From CAYNFQ01 sp964396715 (GTDB lineage: Bacteria; Patescibacteriota; Microgenomatia; Daviesbacterales; UBA10151): a stretch of DNA of 64,000 nucleotides. The notes beneath the pieces were generated by a model, which had not been told where the DNA came from, did no database searches, and saw nothing but the letters and a program-made list of their open reading frames with translations. This document shows, one piece after another, positions 8,115 to 15,318 of this stretch. The DNA lies in the NCBI GenBank assembly GCA_964396715.1, contig CAYNFQ010000002.1:1-64000 (forward strand). The letters are read 5' to 3'. Numbering within the stretch: the stretch's first letter is position 1; every line of letters starts with the position of its first letter. The translations under genes were made by a program, and so were the position numbers.

Positions 8115-9388
8115 GCTTTTAATTCTAACATGGAAAGGCTCAGTCCCCAAATTAAAAATAGCAGTCTTATTCCTTGGGGCAGGGTTAAAAAGTAGTGATC
8201 AAATAATCCTAAAAATAGCATGGTTCCCCAAATAATTGGAAATCTGTCTGCCGACAGGCAAGATTTGAGACCTGTCTGCCGACAGGCAAGATTGGAAATC
8301 TGTCTGCCGACAGGCAAGATTGGAAATTGTTTTAATATAGGATATCCCAAAAGCCCCAACCACCCTAACAGTCCCAACATCCCTGTTTCAGAAAGAGCCA
8401 AAAGGAAAATATTATGCACCGGCTGTAAAAAGCGGCTGGGGCCTGATATTAACTCAGACGACAAAGAGGGAATAAAGTTATTTAAACCTACTCCAGATAC
8501 AGGATTTTTCCAAAATAGCTCCAGTGCTGATCTAGTCAATTCTTCTCTTCTCAAAAAAGTCAGCTGATCATAGTTAAATATGGCTGCAAAACGCGTATAT
8601 AAAATGGGCATTAGCAAAAAAATAACCAAAAGCAACAGTAACCGTCCTCTGGTCTTAAGTATCAGCAGAGCAGATGCCAAGCCGGCAATTATGGCTGTTC
8701 TGGAAAAAGTAAGCAGTGTCGTCATTCCCGCGAAGGCGGGAATCCAATTAGCCGTTTTGTTTATGGATCCCTGCTTCCGCAGGGATGACAGGATCACAAC
8801 TGTGATAACCATAAATGCAGCCAAAATATTAGGATGGGGGAAGGTTCCATAAGGCCTTAAAAACTCACGTCCATAAAAATCAAACTTGGCAATACCAGGG
8901 GTGGAGAGAGAAAAACTGCGCTCACCCAGTATCCAAAGACCGATTGTGCCTTCTTTTAAAAACTGCAGGATTGCCAAGGTGGATTCAAAAAGAACCGCAA
9001 AAGCTAGCGGCGTATATAACTTTGCCCTCAGCACTGCCCACTTTGTACTCGCTATATACACCCCAAACAGCCCTGCTATCAGATACTGCTCCAATCTGAT
9101 AAACCCAACCCCCAATGCTTGCGGGTTAAAAAGCAGTGAAACAGTTTGAGTCAAAATAAAAAAATAAAAAAAAGTTAAGGCTAGTCTGTTGATGTGTTTA
9201 CCGGAAAAAAGGCATACCACCCATAAAACAATTACCAAAATATCCCAAAAATAAAGAGTGGGGGAAAGATAGTCAATTGGCAGGGAATAGATAAAAGAGA
9301 ACTGGGGCCAGAAATGCCGTCCAAGCTGGGTGGGAAGGAAGAGCAGGACTAAAAATAGTAAGGTTCTTTCTAAATTCGCAAGAGTCAT
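8111..9388 (-). CDS. O-antigen ligase/polymerase-like membrane protein with repeat inserts
   Basis: A 425-residue polytopic membrane protein of the Wzy/WaaL (O-antigen ligase) type. The characteristic region NPVSGVGLNNFIPSL followed by PVHNIFLLALSETG is present about residues 290-350. It would polymerise or ligate lipid-linked glycans outside the cytoplasmic membrane, working with the flippase that overlaps its stop codon. Two repeat-derived stretches interrupt it in frame: a WIPAFAGMT segment near residue 220 and three copies of a CTGTCTGCCGACAGGCA repeat near the C terminus (8241-8328), both in probable loops between helices. The gene stays open through both. Confidence 0.8.
   Translation of the reverse strand: MTLANLERTLLFLVLLFLPTQLGRHFWPQFSFIYSLPIDYLSPTLYFWDILVIVLWVVCLFSGKHINRLALTFFYFFILTQTVSLLFNPQALGVGFIRLEQYLIAGLFGVYIASTKWAVLRAKLYTPLAFAVLFESTLAILQFLKEGTIGLWILGERSFSLSTPGIAKFDFYGREFLRPYGTFPHPNILAAFMVITVVILSSLRKQGSINKTANWIPAFAGMTTLLTFSRTAIIAGLASALLILKTRGRLLLLLVIFLLMPILYTRFAAIFNYDQLTFLRREELTRSALELFWKNPVSGVGLNNFIPSLSSELISGPSRFLQPVHNIFLLALSETGMLGLLGWLGLLGYPILKQFPILPVGRQISNLACRQTGLKSCLSADRFPIIWGTMLFLGLFDHYFLTLPQGIRLLFLIWGLSLSMLELKA
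8241..8328. repeat. Three copies of a CTGTCTGCCGACAGGCA palindromic repeat in the O-antigen ligase gene
   Basis: The 17-nt unit occurs at 8244-8260, 8272-8288 and 8300-8316, each followed by AGATT. Each unit can fold (CTGTC/GACAG). Spacing is 28 nt, which shifts frame between copies, so each copy encodes a different peptide without introducing a stop. It is inside coding sequence. Confidence 0.85.
8721..8789. repeat. WIPAFAGMT-type palindromic repeat in the O-antigen ligase gene
   Basis: Two inverted GC-rich hairpins, GTCATTCCCGCGAAGGCGGG (8721-8740) and the stem around CCCTGCTTCCGCAGGG (8769-8784), are about 25 bp apart. On the minus strand the first reads in frame as WIPAFAGMT, a peptide widely produced when this interspersed repeat family lands in coding sequence. 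Confidence 0.8.
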
Positions 9389-9432
9389 TTCGTAACACTC
9401 GGAATGACTCGGAGGGCCAGAATTTCAGAATA

Positions 9433-9927
9433 TCAGACGGTCTGACTTTCTGATTTATCTGAGTCTTCCTGAGTTTTCTGGATCACTGGTTTTATCACCA
9501 CATGCCTATCTCTTCCCTCGCCCACACTCTCAGTCATCAGTCCCTCTATCTCACCCACCACCATATGTACCACCCTTCTTTGCCAGGGAGATTGCGGCTC
9601 AAGTTCAATTTCCTTGCCTGTTGCCAAAACTTCCTTCCCCAATTCTTTTGAACGGGCAGCCAGTTCCTCTTCTTTTTGCTTTCTCCAGCCTGAAACATCC
9701 AAGATCACCCTTTTAAACCCTTCTTCTCCAGCTTTCTTGGAAATGATCTGGTTTATCAGAAGCTGCAATCCCTCCAAAGACTCGCCTCTTGTGCCAATCA
9801 GCCTTCCCGCATCTTTTGTTTCTATGGAAACCTCAAACCCCTGATCGGTTTCTTCAATCTCATAGCTTCCCTCCAAAAGAAGCAGCCCCAATATATTATC
9901 TAGTACATCTGATAGTTGTTTTTCCAT
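9433..9927 (-). CDS. khpB: RNA-binding protein KhpB/Jag (KH and R3H domains)
   Basis: A 164-residue protein with a KH domain (GRLIGTRGESLEGLQ, about residues 41-56) and an R3H domain (SPWQRRVVHMVVGEIEGLMTESVGEG split over about 112-137). Such proteins bind RNA and help control cell elongation and division. Gene order rnpA-yidD-yidC-khpB matches the conserved origin-proximal cluster. The C-terminal tail SDKSESQTV is encoded in a small inverted repeat (CAGAC/GTCTG around 9436-9441), suggesting a repeat extended the reading frame at its end. Confidence 0.9.
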   Translation of the reverse strand: MEKQLSDVLDNILGLLLLEGSYEIEETDQGFEVSIETKDAGRLIGTRGESLEGLQLLINQIISKKAGEEGFKRVILDVSGWRKQKEEELAARSKELGKEVLATGKEIELEPQSPWQRRVVHMVVGEIEGLMTESVGEGRDRHVVIKPVIQKTQEDSDKSESQTV

Positions 9928-9929
9928 AA

Positions 9930-10016
9930 CTTATTAAATTCGAAATCCTAATATAATTTTGGATTTTGATATTTGAATTTGTTTAGGATTTCGGGCTTCG
10001 AATTTTGAATTTTCCG
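9930..10016. repeat. Heptad hairpin between khpB and yidC
   Basis: AT-rich inverted repeat made of near-7-nt units (AAATCCT, AAATTCG, AAATATC and complements). It fills the yidC-khpB gap and also encodes the last dozen residues of YidC (KFKIRSPKS). It belongs to the same general class as the hairpins at 23.0, 38.1 and 41.9 kb. Confidence 0.65.
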
Positions 10017-10831
10017 ACATAGTCGGATAATCCTCCCCAGCCGGAAATTTTATACTGCTGGATAATCCCCAGTATTGTATACGTATTCCAATAAATTGCA
10101 AGCCCTATGGGAAAAGTAAAGGCAAAATAACCGATCATCACCGGCATTAGATATACCATTTGAGACTGAACCTGTCCCATACTCTCTTCCAAACCTTCTT
10201 TTTCTTTTTTCTCTTGCGGAGAATCCGCAGGATAGGTTTTTACTGGTTTGGCAAGCATCATTTTGGACTGGACAAAGGTGAGGGCGGCGGTAATCAAAGG
10301 TATGGTCAAAAGAATTGGTCCGTAAGTTGTAAACTCAGAGGGTTTGACTGCCAAGTTAATACCCAAAAAGCTCGGGTCCAGCCCTGGTGGAAGTTTTAAA
10401 TTTGGAAAATAAAGCAGGGTATTAATCTTATCTATCTGCCCGCCTGCGCCGGGAATAATATTTAACAGTGCCTGATATAAAGCAATAAAAATGGGGATTT
10501 GGATTAAGGCCGGCAAACAGCCGCCTGCCGGATTAACACCGTGTTCTTTATATAAAGCCATTTGTGCTTGTGCCAAAGCCTGTTTATTGTCAGTGTGTTT
10601 TTTCTTAAGCTCGTCCATGTGCGGTTTTAAGTCTGCCATTTTTTTGGCTGATTTTATCTGGGAGCTCATAAAAGGCCAGACCAGGATTCTAATGATTACT
10701 GTTAAAAGAATTATTGATAATCCCAGGGCTCCGGGGATAGATACTGCTTGCAACCCCTGGAAAATTAGTACCAAAAGATTGACTGTCGGGCCGTAAAAAA
10801 TCAGGTTAAAAATATCCCCTATTACCCCCAT
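9983..10831 (-). CDS. yidC: Membrane protein insertase YidC (short form)
   Basis: A 282-residue YidC/Oxa1 family insertase, which places membrane proteins in the cytoplasmic membrane alone or with SecYEG. The core helices are visible: IILLTVIIRILVWPF with the conserved Arg in TM1, the basic hairpin (KSAKKMADLKPHMDELKKK), then GCLPALIQIPIFIALYQAL. It lacks the large periplasmic domain of Gram-negative YidC and resembles SpoIIIJ. The ATG at 10831 is preferred over the GTG at 10840: GGAGG lies about 8 nt upstream and the stop of yidD overlaps it as TAATG. The C terminus runs into a repeat. Confidence 0.93.
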   Translation of the reverse strand: MGVIGDIFNLIFYGPTVNLLVLIFQGLQAVSIPGALGLSIILLTVIIRILVWPFMSSQIKSAKKMADLKPHMDELKKKHTDNKQALAQAQMALYKEHGVNPAGGCLPALIQIPIFIALYQALLNIIPGAGGQIDKINTLLYFPNLKLPPGLDPSFLGINLAVKPSEFTTYGPILLTIPLITAALTFVQSKMMLAKPVKTYPADSPQEKKEKEGLEESMGQVQSQMVYLMPVMIGYFAFTFPIGLAIYWNTYTILGIIQQYKISGWGGLSDYVGKFKIRSPKS

Positions 10832-11031
10832 TACCTGCACCTCCAGATTCTTTTTATACCCAGCCAGCTTCCCCTAAAAACCCCCCAATCCCTAATCGCT
10901 GTTTTAGTATATTCAGAGCAGGAGAGGGAGTATTTGCAGGCACCGCCAGGGGCAAAAACACACAGTAACCCCCGATCAAAAGACAAAAATCTCTGATAAA
11001 AATTTATTAAACCTATTATTATTTTTTTCAT
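10831..11031 (-). CDS. yidD: Membrane protein insertion efficiency factor YidD
   Basis: A 66-residue YidD family protein, which assists YidC-dependent insertion. The family signature of clustered cysteines and aromatics is present as GGACKYSLSCSEYTKTAI (about residues 29-46). The N-terminal amphipathic helix IIIGLINFYQRFLS is typical. It sits between rnpA and yidC as in most bacteria, and its TAA overlaps the yidC ATG. Confidence 0.92.
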   Translation of the reverse strand: MKKIIIGLINFYQRFLSFDRGLLCVFAPGGACKYSLSCSEYTKTAIRDWGVFRGSWLGIKRIWRCR

Positions 11032-11045
11032 AGTTTTTATGGTGA

Positions 11046-11095
11046 CTTCTCGCTTTGCTCGAAGAATAAATTATTGTTCGAACGAAAGTGAGAAC
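11046..11095. repeat. Inverted repeat between rnpA and yidD
   Basis: TTCTCGCTTTGCTCGAA and its imperfect complement TTCGAACGAAAGTGAGAA flank a 13-nt AT loop. No T-run follows on either strand, so it is not a convincing intrinsic terminator. It may stabilise or process the rpmH-rnpA transcript, or be another interspersed repeat. Confidence 0.55.
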
Positions 11096-11110
11096 ATACC
11101 TTAAAGACTA

Positions 11111-11446
11111 CTATATAATTTTTTCATCTTTAAGTTTTGACTCCACATCCAATAAGACGTCTCCTGATTTTACATTAAGTATGCTCTGTTTGGGAAGAGC
11201 CACTATATTGATGGTAGATGGTAGGTCATGGATGATAGATTGGACAGCTTGAGATACCAAGCGTTTTACCCTATTCCTCTCAGTAGCCTTTTTAAAAATC
11301 CTTGATGAAACAGCAATGCCAACTCTGGGAGTCTTGTTTTCCCCCCACCTAATAAATAGTTTCAGATACCTGCTTTCTATCTTTTTACCAGAGGCTACCC
11401 ACTTAAAATCTGTTTTTAAATTAAGTCTTTGGGATTTGGGAAGCAT
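11111..11446 (-). CDS. rnpA: Ribonuclease P protein component
   Basis: A 111-residue basic protein, the protein subunit of RNase P, which trims the 5' leader from pre-tRNAs. The conserved RNR signature is ATERNRVKRLVSQAV. The gene starts one base after the rpmH stop codon, and the pair is arranged as in nearly all bacteria. Length is normal for the family. Confidence 0.93.
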   Translation of the reverse strand: MLPKSQRLNLKTDFKWVASGKKIESRYLKLFIRWGENKTPRVGIAVSSRIFKKATERNRVKRLVSQAVQSIIHDLPSTINIVALPKQSILNVKSGDVLLDVESKLKDEKII

Positions 11447-11584
11447 CTAGATAGTAAGCCTTGTTCTGCCCTGAACTCTTCTTCTCTTAATTACCCCTCT
11501 TCCACCGGCAGTTGCAATTCTGGCTCTGTAACCATGTTTTCTGACTCTTTTTAATTTTTTAGGCTGGTAAACTCTTTTTGGCAT
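11447..11584 (-). CDS. rpmH: Ribosomal protein bL34
   Basis: A 45-residue, strongly basic protein of the large ribosomal subunit. It begins MPKRVYQPKKLKRVRKHGYR and ends GRTRLTI, with the standard GYRARIAT(A)GGRGVIKRRR core. Its TAG stop is directly followed by the ATG of rnpA. The usual rpmH-rnpA order next to dnaA supports an origin-proximal location. Confidence 0.95.
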   Translation of the reverse strand: MPKRVYQPKKLKRVRKHGYRARIATAGGRGVIKRRRVQGRTRLTI

Positions 11585-11593
11585 AGAGAAATT

Positions 11594-11725
11594 TTATCGG
11601 CGCTTTGAGGGCTTAGATTGAATATCCTTCTTTATCAGTGAAAGCCAAATTCCTAATGCTATAATTGCCAACAGGCCAAATACTATAGATGAATTAAAAA
11701 CATCTAACCAATTTATTTGACTCAT
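11594..11725 (-). CDS. Small single-pass membrane protein (43 residues)
   Basis: A 43-residue frame with one membrane segment (IVFGLLAIIALGIWLSLI) and a basic tail ending PSKRR. Its ATG overlaps the TGA of the upstream 69-residue gene (ATGA), which argues that it is translated. A very similar pair of small membrane genes lies at 15199-15620. I do not recognise a function; a role next to rpmH-rnpA is unknown. Confidence 0.6.
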   Translation of the reverse strand: MSQINWLDVFNSSIVFGLLAIIALGIWLSLIKKDIQSKPSKRR

Positions 11726-11931
11726 AATTGATCCTCCAGTCTCGCTAAATACCAACTGGCGAGTAAAAATATTATAACAAACAACAACCCCTTAATCAAC
11801 ACAAATAATATCTCCCACCAATTTGTCAGACCACTTAAGGCAGGAGTTACAAATGCAGCAACAAAATAGGCTTTTGCAATATCCAGGCAAAAATTAGATA
11901 AAATCCCAGCCAATTTTGAATCCAAAACCAT
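11722..11931 (-). CDS. Small two-pass membrane protein (69 residues)
   Basis: Two membrane segments (AKAYFVAAFVTPALSGL and LFVLIKGLLFVIIFLLASWYL) separated by a short loop. It resembles small DUF6722-like membrane proteins in size and layout, but the match is only by eye. The first gene of the minus-strand origin cluster, it is followed by a coupled 43-residue membrane protein. The N-terminal half of the 101-residue protein at 15315-15620 looks homologous. Confidence 0.6.
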   Translation of the reverse strand: MVLDSKLAGILSNFCLDIAKAYFVAAFVTPALSGLTNWWEILFVLIKGLLFVIIFLLASWYLARLEDQL

Positions 11932-11937
11932 AAATTC

Positions 11938-11943
11938 ATTATA
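11938..11943 (-). promoter_or_regulatory. -10 box of the rpmH-side operon
   Basis: On the minus strand TATAAT ends 6 nt before the ATG at 11931, so the transcript is probably leaderless. No strong -35 box is visible at 17 nt. It is divergent from dnaA. Confidence 0.5.
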
Positions 11944-12072
11944 CAGCTAAGTCATGGTCTATTGTATCGTAACTTTTTAAACTTGATCTACTTTTTAATA
12001 GTTTCTCCATATTGTGGAAAGCCTGACAGTGGATTAAATTGTGGATAAGTTTTCCACTGCCTCCAAGCTCCT

Positions 12073-13392
12073 ATGGACAATTTAAGGCTCTGGCATAAAT
12101 TTTTACAGCTCATCAAACCCGCAGTAGGCCCTGATAATTTCAAGGCTTACTTTTTAAAAACCCTGCTAAAATCAATGACCGGAGATAGTCTTGTTTTAAG
12201 CACCAACTCAGCTTTTATAAAAGAGAGTTTGGATCAAAAATATAGAACATTAATTGAGGAAACTTTTGCCAAGCTTTTAGAAAAAGCAGTGAAAGTTTCA
12301 TTTATTGTCGCAGAGAGCGAAACTGAAAACCGGCAAATGGAGGAGGATTTTTTCTTGCCCTTGCAAACTCAAACAAATACGCTTAACCCCAAATATACCT
12401 TGGAAAATTTCGTGGTTGGGCCCACTAACAATTTAGCCTATGCCGCTGCCCAGGCTGTTGCTCAAAACCCCGGCACCTCTTATAACCCCTTGTTTATATA
12501 CGGCGGGACCGGTGTGGGCAAAACTCACTTAATGCTGGGGATTGGCAACGCCATAGTCAAAAAACACCCCAATTTTAAAGTTAATTTTTGTTCTTCGGAA
12601 AGATTCACCAATGATTATGTAGGCGCCCTTCAGACCAAACAGTTTGCCTCTTTCCGTAACCGCTACAGAAACACAGATATTCTGCTGATTGATGATATCC
12701 AGTTTTTTTCCGGCAGGGAAGGCACCCAGGAGGAATTTTTTCACACCTTTAATGAATTAGCTTCTAAAAACTCGCAGATTGTGATCACTTCAGACAGACC
12801 CCCGTACGAAATTGCCAAACTGGAAGACAGGTTGAAAAGCCGCTTTCAGGGAGGATTGATGGTTGATATCCAGATTCCGGATTTCGATACCAGAGTGGCC
12901 ATATTAAAAAACAAGTGCGCAGAACACCACAGCTTCCTTGGGGAGGGCTGTTTAAACATGATTGCCGCCTCAGTTGAAACAAATGCCCGAGATTTGGAAG
13001 GAAAACTGATCCAGATCCTGCAGTCTTTAAAAACAAAGAATTTGCCCCCCACAGAGGAAAATATCACAATTTTACTTGGCGCAAAAGAGAATGGCCAGTT
13101 AAAAAATCTTACACCAAGGCAAGTAATTACCAAAATCTGTGAGTATTTTACCATTAAACAGAGTGATTTAAACGGACCCAAAAGACAAAAAGAACTGGTT
13201 TTACCCCGCCACCTCACCATGTATATTTTATCAGAAGAATTAGGTCTCACTGTGGAAAAAATAGGAGAATTGCTGGGAGGAAGGGATCATACCACGGTGA
13301 TGCACGGAAGAGACAAAGTCAAAAGATTAATTCTTACCAATAAGGATGTCCAAAGAATTTTTATTGAAACCAAACAGAGTTTATCCACATAA
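12073..13392 (+). CDS. dnaA: Chromosomal replication initiator DnaA
   Basis: A 439-residue AAA+ ATPase that opens the replication origin. The Walker A GGTGVGKT is at 144-151 and Walker B is LLIDDIQFF. The sensor and arginine-finger region follows (DRLKSRFQGG). The C-terminal DNA-binding domain ends with the box-recognition signature GGRDHTTVMHGRDKVKRL. Length is normal. A DnaA box (TGTGGATAA, 12040-12048) lies 25 bp upstream and could allow autoregulation. The last three residues (LST) are encoded by another DnaA box, the first of a cluster downstream. Confidence 0.97.
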   Translation: MDNLRLWHKFLQLIKPAVGPDNFKAYFLKTLLKSMTGDSLVLSTNSAFIKESLDQKYRTLIEETFAKLLEKAVKVSFIVAESETENRQMEEDFFLPLQTQTNTLNPKYTLENFVVGPTNNLAYAAAQAVAQNPGTSYNPLFIYGGTGVGKTHLMLGIGNAIVKKHPNFKVNFCSSERFTNDYVGALQTKQFASFRNRYRNTDILLIDDIQFFSGREGTQEEFFHTFNELASKNSQIVITSDRPPYEIAKLEDRLKSRFQGGLMVDIQIPDFDTRVAILKNKCAEHHSFLGEGCLNMIAASVETNARDLEGKLIQILQSLKTKNLPPTEENITILLGAKENGQLKNLTPRQVITKICEYFTIKQSDLNGPKRQKELVLPRHLTMYILSEELGLTVEKIGELLGGRDHTTVMHGRDKVKRLILTNKDVQRIFIETKQSLST

Positions 13393-13557
13393 TCTTCCTG
13401 CTTATCCACATATTTTCCCACCAAAAATAACTGCTTATTCACACGAAATTCTCCCAAAAATAAGTTCAAAAATTAACTTTTACACATATCCACACCACAT
13501 ATTAATATGACTAGTATTTAGTACATTTATAGTATAATCTACAAGCACTGTGGATAA
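13381..13557. other. oriC: Probable origin of replication (DnaA-box cluster)
   Basis: Perfect TTATCCACA boxes lie at 13381-13389 and 13402-13410, a one-mismatch TTATTCACA at 13435-13443, a weaker ATATCCACA at 13486-13494 and an inverted TGTGGATAA at 13549-13557. Between them is AT-rich DNA (about 13411-13545), a possible unwinding element. Position between dnaA and dnaN is the commonest bacterial oriC site. The boundary boxes overlap the dnaA stop and the start of the next gene. Confidence 0.7.
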
Positions 13558-14008
13558 CTTTAACTGGATTTTGGTTATTCTAATAATTACAAGTTTGTTA
13601 ATTGCTTATTTAGTTGGTAGGCTTCAAGGTAGAAAACCAGCAGATATTCCTACTGATTTAATAGATCTTTACAAAGGAGTCCAGGATTTGCCCGCCAAAG
13701 TATTACAGGTGATCCAGGGCTCAATTAATCCTCAAAAAGGCAGGATGGCCGAACTTTTAACCTATGCCGAACTTCGCTATGATTATGATCGTATTATTCC
13801 CTTGGGATGGCCGATTGATTTTATCGGCATTAAAAACGGGGAGCGGATAGATTTTATAGAAGTAAAGAGCGGCCAAACTTACATCTTGACAGACGAGGAA
13901 AAACACATTAAAAACTTAATTGCTGCTGGCAGGGTTAATTTCAGATTAATTAAAGTATCTGAAGAAGACATCCACAATTTTGTGACTGCCAGAAAGGGAG
14001 AAGAATAG
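13550..14008 (+). CDS. Holliday-junction-resolvase-like nuclease with membrane anchor
   Basis: A 152-residue protein with one N-terminal membrane segment (WILVILIITSLLIAYLVG) followed by a PD-(D/E)xK nuclease core. The motif is RIDFIEVKSG (about residues 102-111), preceded by KGRMAELLTYAEL. This matches the family described as endonuclease related to archaeal Holliday junction resolvase (PF10107). It starts with GTG inside a DnaA box. A -10 box TATAAT (13533-13538) lies 11 nt upstream. Location between oriC and dnaN suggests a DNA-processing role; that is inference. Confidence 0.75.
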   Translation: MDNFNWILVILIITSLLIAYLVGRLQGRKPADIPTDLIDLYKGVQDLPAKVLQVIQGSINPQKGRMAELLTYAELRYDYDRIIPLGWPIDFIGIKNGERIDFIEVKSGQTYILTDEEKHIKNLIAAGRVNFRLIKVSEEDIHNFVTARKGEE

Positions 14009-14011
14009 ATT

Positions 14012-14083
14012 TCAGTCTTCAGCTATCAGCTTTCAGACTTTAAAATTGTCTGACGACTGACGACTGACGACTGACGACTGAAA
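14012..14083. repeat. Solo heptad hairpin abutting dnaN
   Basis: Left arm of degenerate units (CAGTCTT, CAGCTAT, CAGCTTT, CAGAC) and right arm of four perfect ACGACTG heptads after GTCTG. The arms are inverted relative to each other with a short AT loop. The right arm ends directly at the dnaN ATG, leaving no Shine-Dalgarno sequence. Confidence 0.8.
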
Positions 14084-15202
14084 ATGAAATTTACCATATT
14101 ACAACAGGATTTTTTGCCCAAGTTGCAATCTGTTTCCAGGTCAGTGGGCGTGCGCTCCACCCTGCCTGTTTTGGATAATATTTTACTTTCGGTAGCAGGC
14201 TCGCCTCGCGGCGAAGCGGGCAAAAAACTGAAAATTGCCGCCACCAATTTGGAAATAGGTGTTATTAAATATTTGCCTATTGAAGGAGGGGAAGACGGAG
14301 AAATTACTATTCCTGCCAAAACCATAGTAGAGCTAATTTCCGGCTTAGACCAATCCAAGGTGGAGCTTGCCACAACAGGGGAAGGCTTGACAGTCTCAAG
14401 CGGCAAACTCAAAGCCTTCATCAATGGTATCCCTGCCTCGGAATTTCCGGCCATACCTTTATCAGAGGAGAAAGGGATCAGTTTTTCCAAAGAAGCGCTT
14501 CAAGAGTGCTCTGGGATCCTTTTTGCCTCGGCTGTGGATGAGGGCAGACCGGTTTTGACGGGGATTTTAACAGAAGCCAAAGATGACAAATTGGATTTCG
14601 TAGCCACAGACGGCTTCAGACTGGCCCACCGCCAGGTAGCATTACCCAAAGGATCACCTCAGTTTAAAAGTTTAATCCCCAGGAGAACTTTTGAGGAAGT
14701 TTTACGCATTATGGGGGAGGAGGAAGCGGAGGAGATCAAGATTGCCACCACTGAAAACCAAAACCAGGTCATATTTTCCCTGGGAACAACAATTGTGTCC
14801 TCAAGGTTGATCGAAGGTCAATTTCCTGCCTGGGAAAAGATCATCCCCGCCTCCTCGGTGGCCAGGGTGGCGGTAGATAAAGAGGAATTTTTGCGGGCCA
14901 TCAAACTGGCAGCTGTTTTTACCAAAAACGAAGCCAATATTTTGGTTTTAAATACCCAAAAAAACCTCTTAAAGCTTAAATCCTTTGCCAAAGAGCTGGG
15001 CAGCCAGGAGAATGAGATTGAGGCGGAGGTGGCAGGTGAAATTGAGGTGGCCTTCAATACCAGATTTTTACAGGAGGTTATCTCCAATGCTCCCTCAACT
15101 CAAGTCAGCATTGAATTTTCAGGCCCGCTTTCTGCCTCCTTAATCAAACCAATCGGAGTCGAAGGATTGGAATATATTGTCATGCCGGTGAGGCTGAGTT
15201 AA
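14084..15202 (+). CDS. dnaN: DNA polymerase III beta sliding clamp
   Basis: A 372-residue clamp that tethers the replicative polymerase to DNA. The three clamp domains are apparent, with ATDGFRLAHRQVALP in the second and the C-terminal GLEYIVMPVRLS matching the family end. A short stretch near residue 45 (AGSPRGEAGKKLK) is encoded by an inverted GCTCGCCTCGCGGCGAAGCGG sequence and looks like an added loop. It follows dnaA and oriC, the usual arrangement. A heptad hairpin lies immediately before the ATG. Confidence 0.96.
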   Translation: MKFTILQQDFLPKLQSVSRSVGVRSTLPVLDNILLSVAGSPRGEAGKKLKIAATNLEIGVIKYLPIEGGEDGEITIPAKTIVELISGLDQSKVELATTGEGLTVSSGKLKAFINGIPASEFPAIPLSEEKGISFSKEALQECSGILFASAVDEGRPVLTGILTEAKDDKLDFVATDGFRLAHRQVALPKGSPQFKSLIPRRTFEEVLRIMGEEEAEEIKIATTENQNQVIFSLGTTIVSSRLIEGQFPAWEKIIPASSVARVAVDKEEFLRAIKLAAVFTKNEANILVLNTQKNLLKLKSFAKELGSQENEIEAEVAGEIEVAFNTRFLQEVISNAPSTQVSIEFSGPLSASLIKPIGVEGLEYIVMPVRLS

Positions 15203-15318
15203 TGACTGCTTGAAGATTTGCGTTTGCGTTCCATTAAAGTAGGTAAAGCCAATAAGATTAATGACAAAAGGACAACTCCTAAAGCAATATAAAAAAGAAA
15301 TATATCTCCTGAGTTCAT
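15199..15318 (-). CDS. Small single-pass membrane protein (39 residues)
   Basis: A 39-residue frame with one membrane segment (LFYIALGVVLLSLILLAL) and a basic tail (MERKRKSSSSH). The ATG overlaps the TGA of the 101-residue upstream gene (ATGA). It mirrors the small gene at 11594-11725 in size and arrangement. Its stop overlaps the dnaN stop on the other strand. Function unknown. Confidence 0.55.
   Translation of the reverse strand: MNSGDIFLFYIALGVVLLSLILLALPTLMERKRKSSSSH

Noticed and set aside
8220..8852. Plus-strand frames across the O-antigen ligase gene
   Set aside because: They arise from repeats that are open in many frames; the minus-strand gene has the membrane helices and family motifs.
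11046..11095. Intrinsic terminator after rnpA
   Set aside because: The stem is imperfect and no U-run follows in either direction.
14041..14083. ACGACTG repeats as a CRISPR array
   Set aside because: Units are 7 nt with no spacers; the structure is an inverted heptad hairpin. No cas genes are in the window.
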